In this document: positions 7,314 to 15,219 of the stretch, one piece after another | Layout: each line of letters starts with the position of its first letter | How positions within the stretch are numbered: position 1 is the first letter of the stretch | Assembly (NCBI GenBank): GCA_964653695.1 | Contig: CAZZFQ010000019.1 | Location: 1 to 23,173 of the forward strand | Reading direction: 5' to 3' | Source of the DNA: JALHTG01 sp964653695 | GTDB lineage: Archaea > Thermoproteota > Bathyarchaeia > 40CM-2-53-6 > JALHTG01 | DNA: 23,173 nt | Notes under the pieces: generated by a model | The model's input: the letters and a program-made list of their open reading frames with translations, nothing else | Databases searched by the model: none | What the model was told of the DNA's origin: nothing | Program-made: the position numbers and the translations under genes

Positions 7314-7895
7314 TTAGATTGATTCTGCGCTTGGTTTTCGGGCAACCTCAACCATGCTCGGCCTGATAACCTTGTCGTTCAACATGTATCCTCTCCTGAA
7401 CTCACGTATCACCGTGTTATCTTCATGGTCAGGAGAAGAGATGAAGCCGATCGCCTCGTGCTTTGTTGGATCAAACCTCGTTCCAACTGAATGAATCTCC
7501 GACAAGCCTTTCTGAAACAGAATGTTCTGTGTCTCTTTCAAAATCAGCTCCAATCCACCGATAACCGCATCTTTGTTGTCAGAACTTTTGCCCGCGTTCA
7601 GTGCTCGCTCAAGATCATCCAAGATTGGGAGAAGGTTGAGTATGAGATTCTCATTACTATACTTGACCATTTCTTCTATTTCTTTCTTGGTGCGCTTCTG
7701 AAGATTTTCGAAGTCGGCTTGGAGGTACTTCAGACGTGTCAGATACTCTTCACTCTTCTTTCTCTCCTCCTCTAGGGCCTTCTCAAGCCGTGCAACCTCA
7801 ATGATCGGCACGAAAGTCTTCCTTCTGGAAATTTCTTTACCCTCATTCCTCTCAGGCTCCTTCGGCCCAACTTGAGAAGGGTCATGACGTACCAA
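7314..7895 (-). CDS. grpE: GrpE nucleotide exchange factor for DnaK
   Basis: 193 residues from a TTG start. The N-terminus is short and charged, then comes the long dimerising coiled coil (about residues 30-80, VARLEKALEEERKKSEEYL then LKYLQADFENLQKR). A four-helix region follows with LLPILDDLERAL and GLELILKETQNILFQKGL, and the C-terminal beta-wing with FDPTKHEAIGFI and VIREFRRGYMLNDKVIRPS, the family's most conserved stretch. Family knowledge: it opens the DnaK nucleotide site to release ADP. The first gene of the Hsp70 set, it has a separate TATA box upstream and is divergent from the thermosome genes. The start is the least certain part, since the coupling site GGGAGGG lies somewhat far upstream. 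Confidence 0.95.
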   Translation of the reverse strand: MVRHDPSQVGPKEPERNEGKEISRRKTFVPIIEVARLEKALEEERKKSEEYLTRLKYLQADFENLQKRTKKEIEEMVKYSNENLILNLLPILDDLERALNAGKSSDNKDAVIGGLELILKETQNILFQKGLSEIHSVGTRFDPTKHEAIGFISSPDHEDNTVIREFRRGYMLNDKVIRPSMVEVARKPSAESI

Positions 7896-7960
7896 CGCTC
7901 AACTATTCCCTCCCCCACGCGAACTTCGGCCAGTCAAATCTTTCAACCACTACGAAGGAG

Positions 7961-7966
7961 CTTATA
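7961..7966 (-). promoter_or_regulatory. Probable TATA box of grpE
   Basis: TATAAG (in GATCTATAAGC on the minus strand) lies about 65 bp before the grpE start and would give a TSS near 7938. Confidence 0.4.
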
Positions 7967-8004
7967 GATCCCCTCGCTTGTCGGAATGCATTGGTTGCGC
8001 AATG

Positions 8005-8010
8005 TTTAAA
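8005..8010 (+). promoter_or_regulatory. Probable TATA box of the thermosome genes
   Basis: TTTAAA inside TGTTTAAATTTTTC lies about 50 bp before the TTG start at 8056. The expected TSS near 8033 leaves a leader of about 23 nt containing GGGAGG at 8043-8048. Confidence 0.5.
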
Positions 8011-8055
8011 TTTTTCTTGTACACGCAAACTTGGCGGGAAAAGGGAGGAAAAAAA

Positions 8056-9693
8056 TTGGCATACCTTGCAGGTCAACCTGTACTCATACTAAAAGAAGGT
8101 ACCTCAAGAAGCAGAGGCAGAGACGCTCAGCGATCAAACATGGCCGCTGCCAAGATCATCGCAGAACTTGTCAAGAGCACACTTGGTCCACGCGGAATGG
8201 ATAAGATGCTTGTCGACACACTCGGAGACGTAACAGTCACCAATGACGGCGCTGCAATATTGGATGAGATCGAAGTCCAGAACCCGGCCGCGAAGATGAT
8301 GGTTGAAGTCGCGAAGGCGCAAGATAAGGAGGTAGGAGACGGGACAACAACAGCGGTAGTGCTCGCAGGAGAGCTACTCAGAAGGGCTGAGGAGCTTCTC
8401 CAAGACCAGATCCATGCAACGACTATAGTCGCAGGATATAAGAGCGCAGCTGACAAGGCGCTTGAAATTCTGAATCAAGTAGCTGTTCCTGTAGATCTAA
8501 ATGACAAGGAAACTCTCAACAAAGCAGCACTCACGTCGATGCGCAGTAAGATAATTGAGGGAGCGCGAGAGCATCTTGCAAAAATCTCCATAGACGCTGT
8601 CGACCTAGTGAAGGAGAAAAGAGGAGATGTCTTCACGGCAGATGTCGACAATATTCAACTTGTCAAGAAACAGGGCAAGAGCGTGCTGGACACTCAGCTT
8701 GTCAAAGGTGTGATCGTCGACAAGGAAGTGGTTCACCCCCGAATGCCGAAGATGGTGAAGAGTCCGAATATTGCGCTTCTGGACGCAGCGCTGGAGATCG
8801 AGAAGACTGAGATGAGTGCTGAGATCAGAATCACCGATCCTACGAAGATGAAGATGTTTTTGGATCAGGAAACACAAATGATGAAGAAGATGGTCGACAA
8901 GATCAAGACATCTGGCACCAACGTCGTCCTCTGCCAGAAGGGCATTGATGACATGGTTCAGCACTTCTTGGCTAAGGAGGGAATAATGGCCGTTCGAAGA
9001 ATAAAGCAGTCCGATATGGAAAAGCTTGCGAGAGCAACTGGCGGCAGGGTTGTAACGGACCTGGACGACCTCAAAGCGGAAGACCTTGGTCATGCAGGCT
9101 TGGCAGAGGAGAGGAAGTTCGGCGAAGACAAGATGGTCTTCATCGAGGGTTGCAAGGACCCGAAGGCTGTCGGGATATTGATAAGAGCTGGACTTGAAAG
9201 GCTCGTTGACGAAGCAGAGAGAGGCCTCAAGGATTCGCTTCACGTAGTTGCGGATCTCGTGAAGAAGAACCGGTTGGTTGCAGGTGGAGGAGCCATCGAA
9301 GCGGAGTTGGCCAAGAGATTGAAGGAATACGCAGCGAAGGTCGGAGGAAGAGAACAGCTAGCGATCGAAGCATTCGCGGAGTCCCTTGAGTTCATTCCGA
9401 AGACTCTGGCAGAGAATGCAGGCCTTGATCCAATAGACATCATGGTGACTTTGAGGTCTTCTCACGAGAAACCGGACGGATTGTGGATGGGCATCGATGT
9501 TTTCACGGGCAAACCTGTAAACATGATGAAGAGCGGAGTGATTGAGCCGACGGTTGTGAAGGAGCAGGCAATCAAGTCAGCGGTCGAAGCGGCATCCATG
9601 ATCTTGAGGATAGATGATGTCATAGCAGCAGCAAAGCCCCCGCCGACTCCGATGCCTAAGGGCGGACCAGAAGGGATGCCGCCGGAGATGTAG
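8056..9693 (+). CDS. Thermosome subunit (group II chaperonin), first paralogue
   Basis: 545 residues from the TTG at 8056, chosen because GGGAGG stands 7 bp before it and the protein then begins at the family position (MAYLAGQPVLILKEGTSR). Extension to 7978 would read through the TATA region. Equatorial domain: STLGPRGMDKMLVD, VTNDGAAIL and the nucleotide-binding GDGTTTAVVLAGELL (94 on). The apical domain carries VVHPRMPKMVKSPNIALLDAALEIEKTE. The C-terminal equatorial half has GGGAIEAELAKRL and NAGLDPIDIMVTLR, with the catalytic Asp. The tail is Pro/Gly/Met-rich. It forms a closed double-ring folding chamber with the next subunit. It is 15 bp from the second gene and certainly co-transcribed. 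Confidence 0.97.
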   Translation: MAYLAGQPVLILKEGTSRSRGRDAQRSNMAAAKIIAELVKSTLGPRGMDKMLVDTLGDVTVTNDGAAILDEIEVQNPAAKMMVEVAKAQDKEVGDGTTTAVVLAGELLRRAEELLQDQIHATTIVAGYKSAADKALEILNQVAVPVDLNDKETLNKAALTSMRSKIIEGAREHLAKISIDAVDLVKEKRGDVFTADVDNIQLVKKQGKSVLDTQLVKGVIVDKEVVHPRMPKMVKSPNIALLDAALEIEKTEMSAEIRITDPTKMKMFLDQETQMMKKMVDKIKTSGTNVVLCQKGIDDMVQHFLAKEGIMAVRRIKQSDMEKLARATGGRVVTDLDDLKAEDLGHAGLAEERKFGEDKMVFIEGCKDPKAVGILIRAGLERLVDEAERGLKDSLHVVADLVKKNRLVAGGGAIEAELAKRLKEYAAKVGGREQLAIEAFAESLEFIPKTLAENAGLDPIDIMVTLRSSHEKPDGLWMGIDVFTGKPVNMMKSGVIEPTVVKEQAIKSAVEAASMILRIDDVIAAAKPPPTPMPKGGPEGMPPEM

Positions 9694-9708
9694 GGAGGCG
9701 GATGAAGT

Positions 9709-11370
9709 ATGGCTGAAGCAGTTCCCGCTACAATCGGCGGTCAACAGGTCCTGATTCTTAAGGAAGGTTCGCAGAGAACTGTAGGGAGAGAAGCACAAAG
9801 ATCCAACATTTCAGCGGCAAGAATAATCTCAGACGTTGTCAGATCGTCCTTGGGGCCGAAGGGCATGGACAAGATGCTGGTTGAGAGCTTCGGCGACATC
9901 ACCGTCACAAATGATGGTGCAGTTATACTGAAGGAGATGGACATCCAACACCCGGTCGCAAAAATGATGGTGGAAGTTTCCAAGGCGCAGGACGACGAAG
10001 TGGGGGATGGGACGACCACAGCAGTCGTATTAGCTGGTGAACTCCTAACCAAGGCTGAAGCGCTACTCGACAAAGATATCCATCCGACAGTCATCGTAGA
10101 CGGGTACCAAAAGGCCACGGAGAAGGCCCTTCAATTGATAAAGGGACTGGGAATCAACGTCAAGCCTGATGATAGACAGATGCTGAAGCATGTGGCGGAG
10201 GTTTCGCAGTCTGGAAAATCTCTCCGAGAATACAGCAGCCATATCGCTGACGTAGCGATAGATGCGGTTCTACAGGTCGCAGAGAAGACTGCAGAAGGCT
10301 ACAAGCTTGAGATTGACGACATCAAAGTTGAGAAGAAAGCCGGCCAGTCAACTGCTGACACAGCACTCGTCAAAGGCATAGTACTCGACAAAGAAGTAGT
10401 TCATTCAGGGATGCCGAAGAGGCTTGAGAATCCGAAGATAGCACTTCTCAACTCTCCACTAGAAGTTGAGAAGACAGAGTTTGACGCAAAGCTCAGCATT
10501 ACTGACCCTGATCAGATGAGCGCATTCCTCGATGAAGAAGAGAGGATGTTGAAGGAGATGGTCGAGAAAGTCGCCAAGACTGGAGCAAACGCTCTCATAT
10601 GCCAAAAAGGAATAGACGATGTTGCTCAGCACTATCTGGCTAAGAAAGGAATCATGGCGGTCCGGAGGGCGTCTGAAAAGGACATGGAGAAACTAGGCAA
10701 GGCAACAGGAGCCAAGGTTGTCACAAGCATCGACGACCTTACCGCCCAAGACCTCGGCTCGGCTACACTGGTGGAGGAGAGGAAAGTCGCTGACGACAAG
10801 ATGACGTTCATCGAGGGTTGCAAGGACCCGAAGGCCGTCACGATAATGGTCAGAGGCGGAACAGAACGGACAGTTGACGAAACTGAGAGATCGATCCACG
10901 ACGCTCTATGTGTCGTCAGAGATGTGGTCCGCGACCCCAGAGTCGTGGTAGGAGGCGGAGCCGTCGAAGTCGAATTGGCTTCGCAGCTGAAGCGTTGGGC
11001 TGAGGGCCTCACAGGGAAAGAGCAGCTAGCGGCATTCGCATTTGCAGAGGCTTTGGAAGCGCTACCGATGACCCTAGCTGAGAACGCAGGTCTCGACCCA
11101 ATCGACATACTGGCTGAGCTGAGATCGAGGCATGAGAAAGGCGAGAAGTGGGCCGGTATAGATGTCTTCTCTGGCAAGGTCGGGGATATGAGTAAGCTGA
11201 GTATCTACGAGCCCATTGCTGTCAAGGAGCAAGCCCTGAAATCGGCTGGAGAAGCCGCAACAATGATCCTGAAGATAGACGATGTGATCGCTGCTGGCAA
11301 GCCGAGGGAAGGACCTCCGTCGAAACCGGGGAAGAAGGAAGAGGAAGAGCCGTCCTCTGAGTTCGAATAG
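9709..11370 (+). CDS. Thermosome subunit (group II chaperonin), second paralogue
   Basis: 553 residues from ATG, with GGGAGGCGG just upstream of the start. It shows the same architecture as the first subunit: STLGP-like SSLGPKGMDKMLVE, VTNDGAVILKEMD, GDGTTTAVVLAGELL at 99 on, an apical segment VVHSGMPKRLENPKIALLNSPLEVEKTE, and NAGLDPIDILAELRSRHEKGEKWAGIDVFSG near the end. The tail differs: acidic, EEEEPSSEFE, instead of Pro/Met-rich. Tail residues line the base of the folding chamber in this family, so the two subunits probably contribute different chamber chemistry. The tandem pair points to a hetero-oligomeric ring. A 29-base stretch around FIEGCKDPKA is identical with the first gene (9139-9167 and 10807-10835). 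Confidence 0.97.
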   Translation: MAEAVPATIGGQQVLILKEGSQRTVGREAQRSNISAARIISDVVRSSLGPKGMDKMLVESFGDITVTNDGAVILKEMDIQHPVAKMMVEVSKAQDDEVGDGTTTAVVLAGELLTKAEALLDKDIHPTVIVDGYQKATEKALQLIKGLGINVKPDDRQMLKHVAEVSQSGKSLREYSSHIADVAIDAVLQVAEKTAEGYKLEIDDIKVEKKAGQSTADTALVKGIVLDKEVVHSGMPKRLENPKIALLNSPLEVEKTEFDAKLSITDPDQMSAFLDEEERMLKEMVEKVAKTGANALICQKGIDDVAQHYLAKKGIMAVRRASEKDMEKLGKATGAKVVTSIDDLTAQDLGSATLVEERKVADDKMTFIEGCKDPKAVTIMVRGGTERTVDETERSIHDALCVVRDVVRDPRVVVGGGAVEVELASQLKRWAEGLTGKEQLAAFAFAEALEALPMTLAENAGLDPIDILAELRSRHEKGEKWAGIDVFSGKVGDMSKLSIYEPIAVKEQALKSAGEAATMILKIDDVIAAGKPREGPPSKPGKKEEEEPSSEFE

Positions 11371-11419
11371 AACAGAGAACCAAACATTTTCCCCTCTTTT
11401 TGTTCTGTCACTGTTTTTT
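11369..11419 (+). terminator. T-rich terminator after the thermosome pair
   Basis: Two T-tracts (11397-11401 and 11414-11419) follow the stop. An inverted repeat AGAACA (11369-11374) / TGTTCT (11401-11406) precedes the second tract. T-rich runs alone suffice for archaeal intrinsic termination. Confidence 0.5.
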
Positions 11420-11437
11420 CGTTGTCAAGGCACCAAA

Positions 11438-12241
11438 ATGAGCAGCGCCACAGTATTCTCGATCCCAGGGCAAAGAAAATCAGTCGAGAATGCCACAAGG
11501 TGGCTTGAGAACTCTAAGCCTAAACATGATGCAATTCTTTTGGGTCTGCCACAGGATCTTGAGCACTTCGTTCAAGCATATGTGCAAGGAGACATTTCTG
11601 AAGACGAACTCTGGAAAAGCTACCGGCTGATGACCGGCCTGCTTAGACCAGTGGCGGACTCACTCAGATCCAAGCTGAAGCCGCTTTTCAGTTATCTGCC
11701 TACTGTGGCACGCAAACGTGACGCCGAGATCTACTGCTACGACGATTTGGCAACACACATCCAATCAGGGAAATCCGCTGAAAGAATTCTCCTGCTCTCA
11801 TATCGAGCAAAAGTTCGTTCCAACATAGACTTGGAGGAATGGCGACAGATTCTTGTAGAAGAACTACGAATCGGAAAGCCTGCTTGGAAGAGGTCACTCG
11901 AGAATCTCGTCGAGAAAACCATTCCAAATGTCGAGAACGCAATCTTTTACGAAGGGCTGCTTGGACCTTTGGTCAAGCACCTCAAAGACAGCGGCGTCTC
12001 CGTCAAGGCTGTGCACATGTCGACATACTGGCGTGCCCCGCTTGACGCGCTACGGACAGCGGCATCATGGAAAGGAGAGACATATCTGACTAAGGAAAAC
12101 ATCAGAAAAGCCGTAGAACTTCACATGAAGTACCTAGGTACAGTAATCTCATCAAGCGATCTCGACGAATCTGAGAGAAGATGGGCACAAATGGCTTCAT
12201 TCCGGAAGAATTCCCAAGACGATGCGAGCACTTCTTCGTAA
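11438..12241 (+). CDS. Unknown soluble protein, 267 residues
   Basis: ATG start 19 bp after the thermosome terminator. No signal peptide or membrane helix. It is mostly helical by composition. Notable segments are KPKHDAILLGLPQDLEHFVQ near 30-50, GDISEDELWKSYRLMTGLL, RDAEIYCYDD near 95-105, and AIFYEGLLGPLVKHLKDSG followed by VKAVHMSTYWRAPLDALR. The opening (a strand D-A-I-L-L-G-L-P followed by helices, then I-Y-C-Y-D-D) faintly resembles TraB/Tiki-like metal-dependent hydrolases, but the catalytic pattern is not visible and I would not name it. It is separated from the chaperonins by a probable terminator, so a chaperone role should not be assumed. The Ser/Thr/Asp-rich tail is probably disordered. 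Confidence 0.7.
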   Translation: MSSATVFSIPGQRKSVENATRWLENSKPKHDAILLGLPQDLEHFVQAYVQGDISEDELWKSYRLMTGLLRPVADSLRSKLKPLFSYLPTVARKRDAEIYCYDDLATHIQSGKSAERILLLSYRAKVRSNIDLEEWRQILVEELRIGKPAWKRSLENLVEKTIPNVENAIFYEGLLGPLVKHLKDSGVSVKAVHMSTYWRAPLDALRTAASWKGETYLTKENIRKAVELHMKYLGTVISSSDLDESERRWAQMASFRKNSQDDASTSS

Positions 12242-12360
12242 CGCTCGGAAAGAAAGGCTGACAATGACCAAGATTGGTCACGAGTTCCCTCCGCAATTCG
12301 ATTCTGACCGTAAGAGATAATATGATACACTGCACATCTGCAAGCAGAGCTAAGGAAGCT

Positions 12361-12433
12361 CAAGGAAAAAACGAAACAATGCCGAAGAAAGCAAAGAAGA
12401 AGAAAAAGAAGTAAGAAGAACGGGACAGAGTCC
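12361..12433 (-). terminator. Hairpin and long T-rich tract after osmC
   Basis: Read leftward from the osmC stop, GGAC-TCT-GTCC (12433-12423) is followed by about 55 bases of nearly pure T with some C, containing TTCTTTTTCTTC and a final TTTTTT. On the plus strand this same tract reads as a run of Lys codons (see rejected items). Confidence 0.5.
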
Positions 12434-12464
12434 TGCATTCTCTATTCAATTTTCCGTGAGTCCT

Positions 12465-12881
12465 CTACTTCTCGATTCTGTAAGAGCTTGTTATCTGAGC
12501 CTTGTCTATGAGCATGGCGCGCACTGAGCAATATTTCCCCTCCGATAGCTGAATTGCTCTGCGAACCTTCTTCTCATCGAGGTTTGATCCTCTCAGAACA
12601 TATTGGATGTGTATCCTCTCATAGTATCTCGGCGGTTCTGATCTTCGATGTCCGATCATGTTTAGGGCAAGTCCTGCGAGATTCTGACGTTGCTTCTTCA
12701 GGATTGAGACTATATCGATGCCCGTGCACCCTCCAAGTGCCATTAGGAGAAGTTGCATCGGGTTCACGCCGGAGGGACGCCCTTTCTTATCTGTCGCGTC
12801 CATAATTGCAGACTTGCCGTTGGCGTTTGTTCCCTTGAACCGTAGTTCTCCTAGCCACTCGACTCTAATCTCTGCTTCCAT
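12465..12881 (-). CDS. OsmC/Ohr-family peroxiredoxin-like protein
   Basis: 138 residues from ATG. Family marks: GVNPMQLLLMALGGCTGIDI with the first redox cysteine at 52, a central beta region RYYERIHIQYVLRG, and the second cysteine at 118 in LSEGKYCSV. Both active cysteines are present, so it is probably a thiol-dependent reductase of organic hydroperoxides. The sequence fits the YhfA/OsmC branch better than classical Ohr, which I judge only from motif wording. It begins 20 bp after ridA, with GGTGAT at about 12892-12887 as its own ribosome site, so the two form an operon. A strong T-rich terminator follows. Confidence 0.9.
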   Translation of the reverse strand: MEAEIRVEWLGELRFKGTNANGKSAIMDATDKKGRPSGVNPMQLLLMALGGCTGIDIVSILKKQRQNLAGLALNMIGHRRSEPPRYYERIHIQYVLRGSNLDEKKVRRAIQLSEGKYCSVRAMLIDKAQITSSYRIEK

Positions 12882-12901
12882 CAGATCACCAACTTGTCAG
12901 A

Positions 12902-13300
12902 TCACTTGGCTCTAATGCAAGCCACGAGTTCTATCTCGACCTTTATGCCCGGAGGCAACACGACGCCGATTGTCGATCGTGCAGGGGGATCTTTCGGAAA
13001 GAACTTCACGTATTCTCCGTTCATTCGAGAGAACTCATTCATATCTGCCATGAAGACGGTCGCCTTGACGGTGTCGTCAAGAGAGGCTCCGCCTGCTTTC
13101 AGGATTGTTTGCAGATTGACTAGAGCTTGATGGGTCTGCTCTTCAATGGTTGTTCCCATCTCACCAGTCGCGGGATTCCTACCAACCTGTCCTGCGCAGA
13201 AAAGAAAGCCGTCTACCTTGACTGCCGGGCTGTACGGCCCAACCGGCTTAGGAATTCCCTCTCCTTTCACTACGATCTTGACCGTACCGACCACTTCCAT
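12902..13300 (-). CDS. ridA: RidA (YjgF/UK114) enamine/imine deaminase
   Basis: 132 residues from ATG, the usual family length. Motifs: PVGPYSPAVKVDGFLFCAGQVG at the start, EEQTHQALVNLQTILKAGG in the helix, VKATVFMADMNEF, and PPARSTIGVVLPPGIKVEIELVA at the end, with Arg108 the substrate carboxylate ligand. Family knowledge: it hydrolyses reactive 2-aminoacrylate and related imines made by PLP enzymes that act on serine, threonine or cysteine. A PLP-dependent D-cysteine desulfhydrase is encoded 3.2 kb away; reactions of that type pass through 2-aminoacrylate, so the pairing is chemically sensible though not proven. It is the first gene of the ridA-osmC pair. TATA-like boxes 25-38 bp upstream imply a very short or absent leader. 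Confidence 0.94.
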   Translation of the reverse strand: MEVVGTVKIVVKGEGIPKPVGPYSPAVKVDGFLFCAGQVGRNPATGEMGTTIEEQTHQALVNLQTILKAGGASLDDTVKATVFMADMNEFSRMNGEYVKFFPKDPPARSTIGVVLPPGIKVEIELVACIRAK

Positions 13301-13320
13301 GTCTCGTTAAGTTCTCAGCA

Positions 13321-13338
13321 TTTTAAGCTTACTATATG
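13321..13338 (-). promoter_or_regulatory. Promoter region of ridA, probably near-leaderless
   Basis: On the minus strand CATATAG (about 13338-13332) and CTTAAAAT (about 13327-13320) lie 20-38 bp before the ATG at 13300. Either gives a leader of roughly 0-10 nt. Confidence 0.4.
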
Positions 13339-13395
13339 AGGAAAGAATGAGTCAGCCAGGTGTTAAGCCTCTCCCACATGGCTTCTTGAATTTAG

Positions 13396-13468
13396 AGCCG
13401 GGGACAGGAATCGAACCTGTGTCAAGCGGCTCTGCAGGCCGCTGCCTGAACCATTCGGCCACCCCGGC
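13396..13468 (-). tRNA. tRNA-Cys (anticodon GCA)
   Basis: 73-nt cloverleaf on the minus strand: acceptor GCCGGGG (13468-13462) with CCCCGGC (13403-13397) and discriminator U at 13396, as expected for tRNA-Cys. D stem GCC/GGC. Anticodon stem GCGGC/GCCGC with loop CTGCAGA, anticodon at 13435-13433. Five-base variable loop TTGAC. T arm ACAGG-TTCGATT-CCTGT. No encoded CCA and no intron. It starts 18 bp after the cysS stop on the same strand, so it is probably cut from the cysS transcript. Confidence 0.97.
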
Positions 13469-13486
13469 ATCTGTGATCTCCGAGAG

Positions 13487-15037
13487 TTAGCGGCGTACTT
13501 GCCGCTTGTTCTGGTGCATCCGCCTCCAGATCGTTAGGTGAGGTAAATCATATAGTACTACGCCAAGTTGCTGCAGTTCACTCCGAATCCGGTCGGCCTT
13601 TTGATATTCTCCCTCAGCTCTAAATGCGTCTCTTTGCTCTAGAATCAACTGAACTAGACCTCCAAATGCCTTGTCATCCTCTCGCCGGAGCTCCGATTTC
13701 ACGAGATCGCCGAAGAGGACGCAACCCGCCGAATTCAGGAAATCCTGAGTCACCGACGCCGTGGGCTGACTGATATCTTCGCCACTATTGAGGTAGTTAG
13801 AAATCCTTCGCGCCAATTCGAGTAGGGCGGACAGTGCAAGTGGAGCATTCAGGTCGTGAGTCATCGCGCCCTCAAATGTGAGTCTCGAACGCCTGAGCTG
13901 CGCAAGTAACGCGTCCTCACTTGGAATCTCGGATGATCGTCCTTTGACGGCATAGTGCCCGACTATTGCCCATAGTTCGCTGATTTTGTCCGCATGCACG
14001 AGCGCTGTGTGAAACGCACCCTCGTCCATGTTCATAGTCTTCCTGTAATGGGTTGAAAGTAGGAATATTCTGACTGGGAGGGCACCGTACTTCTGGACCG
14101 CGTCTCGAACCGAAACGAACTCTCTTGTCGATTTTGACATCTTTCGCCCATTTAGTAGAAGATGCCTGACGTGCAACCAGTACTTGGCAAGCGGTTTTCC
14201 GGTTACCGCCTCGCTCTGCGCTATCTCATTCTCATGATGAGGAAATCTGTGTTCCTCTCCTCCGCAGTGCATGTCAAAGCTCTCACCCAGATATTTCATT
14301 GCCATTGCGGAGCACTCAATATGCCAGCCTGGCCTGCCGTGCCCCCAGGGGCTGTGCCAATACGGCTCTCCTGGTTTTGATTTTTTCCACAACACGAAGT
14401 CTCCAATCTCCTCTTTTTCGTATTCATCCTTGCTCACTCGCCTGCTCAAACCAGCCTCAAGCTTATCCTTGACTATTCCTGAGAGTTTTCCGTATGGCTC
14501 AAATTCTGAGATTCGAAAGTAGACGCCGTCATCTGTCTCATACGCGAACCCTTTCTTGACCAGCTTTTCAGTTAGCTCTATCATCTCTTGAATGTGTTGC
14601 GTGGCAAGAGGATGCATGTTAGCTGGTGCTATGCCAAGCTTCAACCTGTCCTCGAAGTATGATTGCGTGTAACGACTGACGTATTCTTGGAAGCTTTCGC
14701 CAGATTCATTGAGCCGTCGCAGAATCTTGTCATCTACGCCTATGTCCGTCACGTTTGAGACATGAAAGACCTCGTAGCCCAAGTACTCCAAGTATCGCTT
14801 CAGTACATCCCAGACGACGTACGCCCTAGCATGGCCAAGGTGCATAAGATCGTTAACAGTGAGACCGCATGTGTACATCCTGACGCGGTTTGGGTTGAGT
14901 GAAGTGAAGGGTTCCATACGTTTGGTGAGGCTGTTGAACAGAACAAGGTGAGGCCCCGGGCTTGAAGACGTCTTGAGTGCGGGCTGAGAATCAGAGTCTC
15001 TTAGACTTGGCTGCGGCTCAGATGCAAACTGGGCCAC
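13487..15037 (-). CDS. cysS: Cysteinyl-tRNA synthetase
   Basis: 516 residues from a GTG start. The class I signature is HLGH at 66-69 and KMSKS at 299-303. The zinc site is Cys57 (MYTCGLTVND), Cys242 (HIECSAM), His267 and Glu271 (FPHHENEIAQSEA). The conserved family start corresponds to LVLFNSLTKRMEPF at about 31, so the protein carries about 30 extra N-terminal residues rich in Ser/Pro/Asp. No ATG, GTG or TTG in frame lies between the GTG and Met41, which would remove conserved sequence, so the extension seems real. Just before the HHEN motif, the family's usual HGGG-D is HCGGEEH. The gene makes Cys-tRNA directly, so this organism need not rely on the SepRS route. Its tRNA follows immediately. 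Confidence 0.96.
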   Translation of the reverse strand: MAQFASEPQPSLRDSDSQPALKTSSSPGPHLVLFNSLTKRMEPFTSLNPNRVRMYTCGLTVNDLMHLGHARAYVVWDVLKRYLEYLGYEVFHVSNVTDIGVDDKILRRLNESGESFQEYVSRYTQSYFEDRLKLGIAPANMHPLATQHIQEMIELTEKLVKKGFAYETDDGVYFRISEFEPYGKLSGIVKDKLEAGLSRRVSKDEYEKEEIGDFVLWKKSKPGEPYWHSPWGHGRPGWHIECSAMAMKYLGESFDMHCGGEEHRFPHHENEIAQSEAVTGKPLAKYWLHVRHLLLNGRKMSKSTREFVSVRDAVQKYGALPVRIFLLSTHYRKTMNMDEGAFHTALVHADKISELWAIVGHYAVKGRSSEIPSEDALLAQLRRSRLTFEGAMTHDLNAPLALSALLELARRISNYLNSGEDISQPTASVTQDFLNSAGCVLFGDLVKSELRREDDKAFGGLVQLILEQRDAFRAEGEYQKADRIRSELQQLGVVLYDLPHLTIWRRMHQNKRQVRR

Positions 15038-15082
15038 CGTGCTTCATCAGCAGGCACCGTTCGCAACAGGCTCTCACCGAAC

Positions 15083-15088
15083 ATATAA
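15083..15088 (-). promoter_or_regulatory. TATA box of cysS
   Basis: TTATAT within CGCTTATATGTTC lies about 50 bp before the GTG start and gives a predicted leader of about 23 nt. The rest of 15038-15219 holds nothing else I can name. Confidence 0.45.
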
Positions 15089-15219
15089 GCGTAGTGCCAC
15101 ATGGCTGATTAACTTCTACGCTTGACACACTAGTCGCCCTCTCCTATAGCCCGCATCTCTCAAGTCGTCGTTACATTCACGTATTTTGAAGAAGGAGATT
15201 CTCAAGAACCTAGCTTGGC

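Noticed and set aside
7978..8055. N-terminal extension of the first thermosome subunit from the upstream in-frame TTG.
   Set aside because: It would translate the TATA box and leader; GGGAGG and the family start both point to the TTG at 8056.
8605..9243. Long minus-strand frames inside the thermosome genes, and similar frames opposite dnaK, dnaJ and lysA.
   Set aside because: They are antisense to strongly conserved genes and have no protein-like motifs.
12322..12414. A 30-codon plus-strand frame ending in a run of Lys codons (MPKKAKKKKKK-stop).
   Set aside because: No clear ribosome site and extreme composition; better explained as the complement of the T-rich terminator of osmC.
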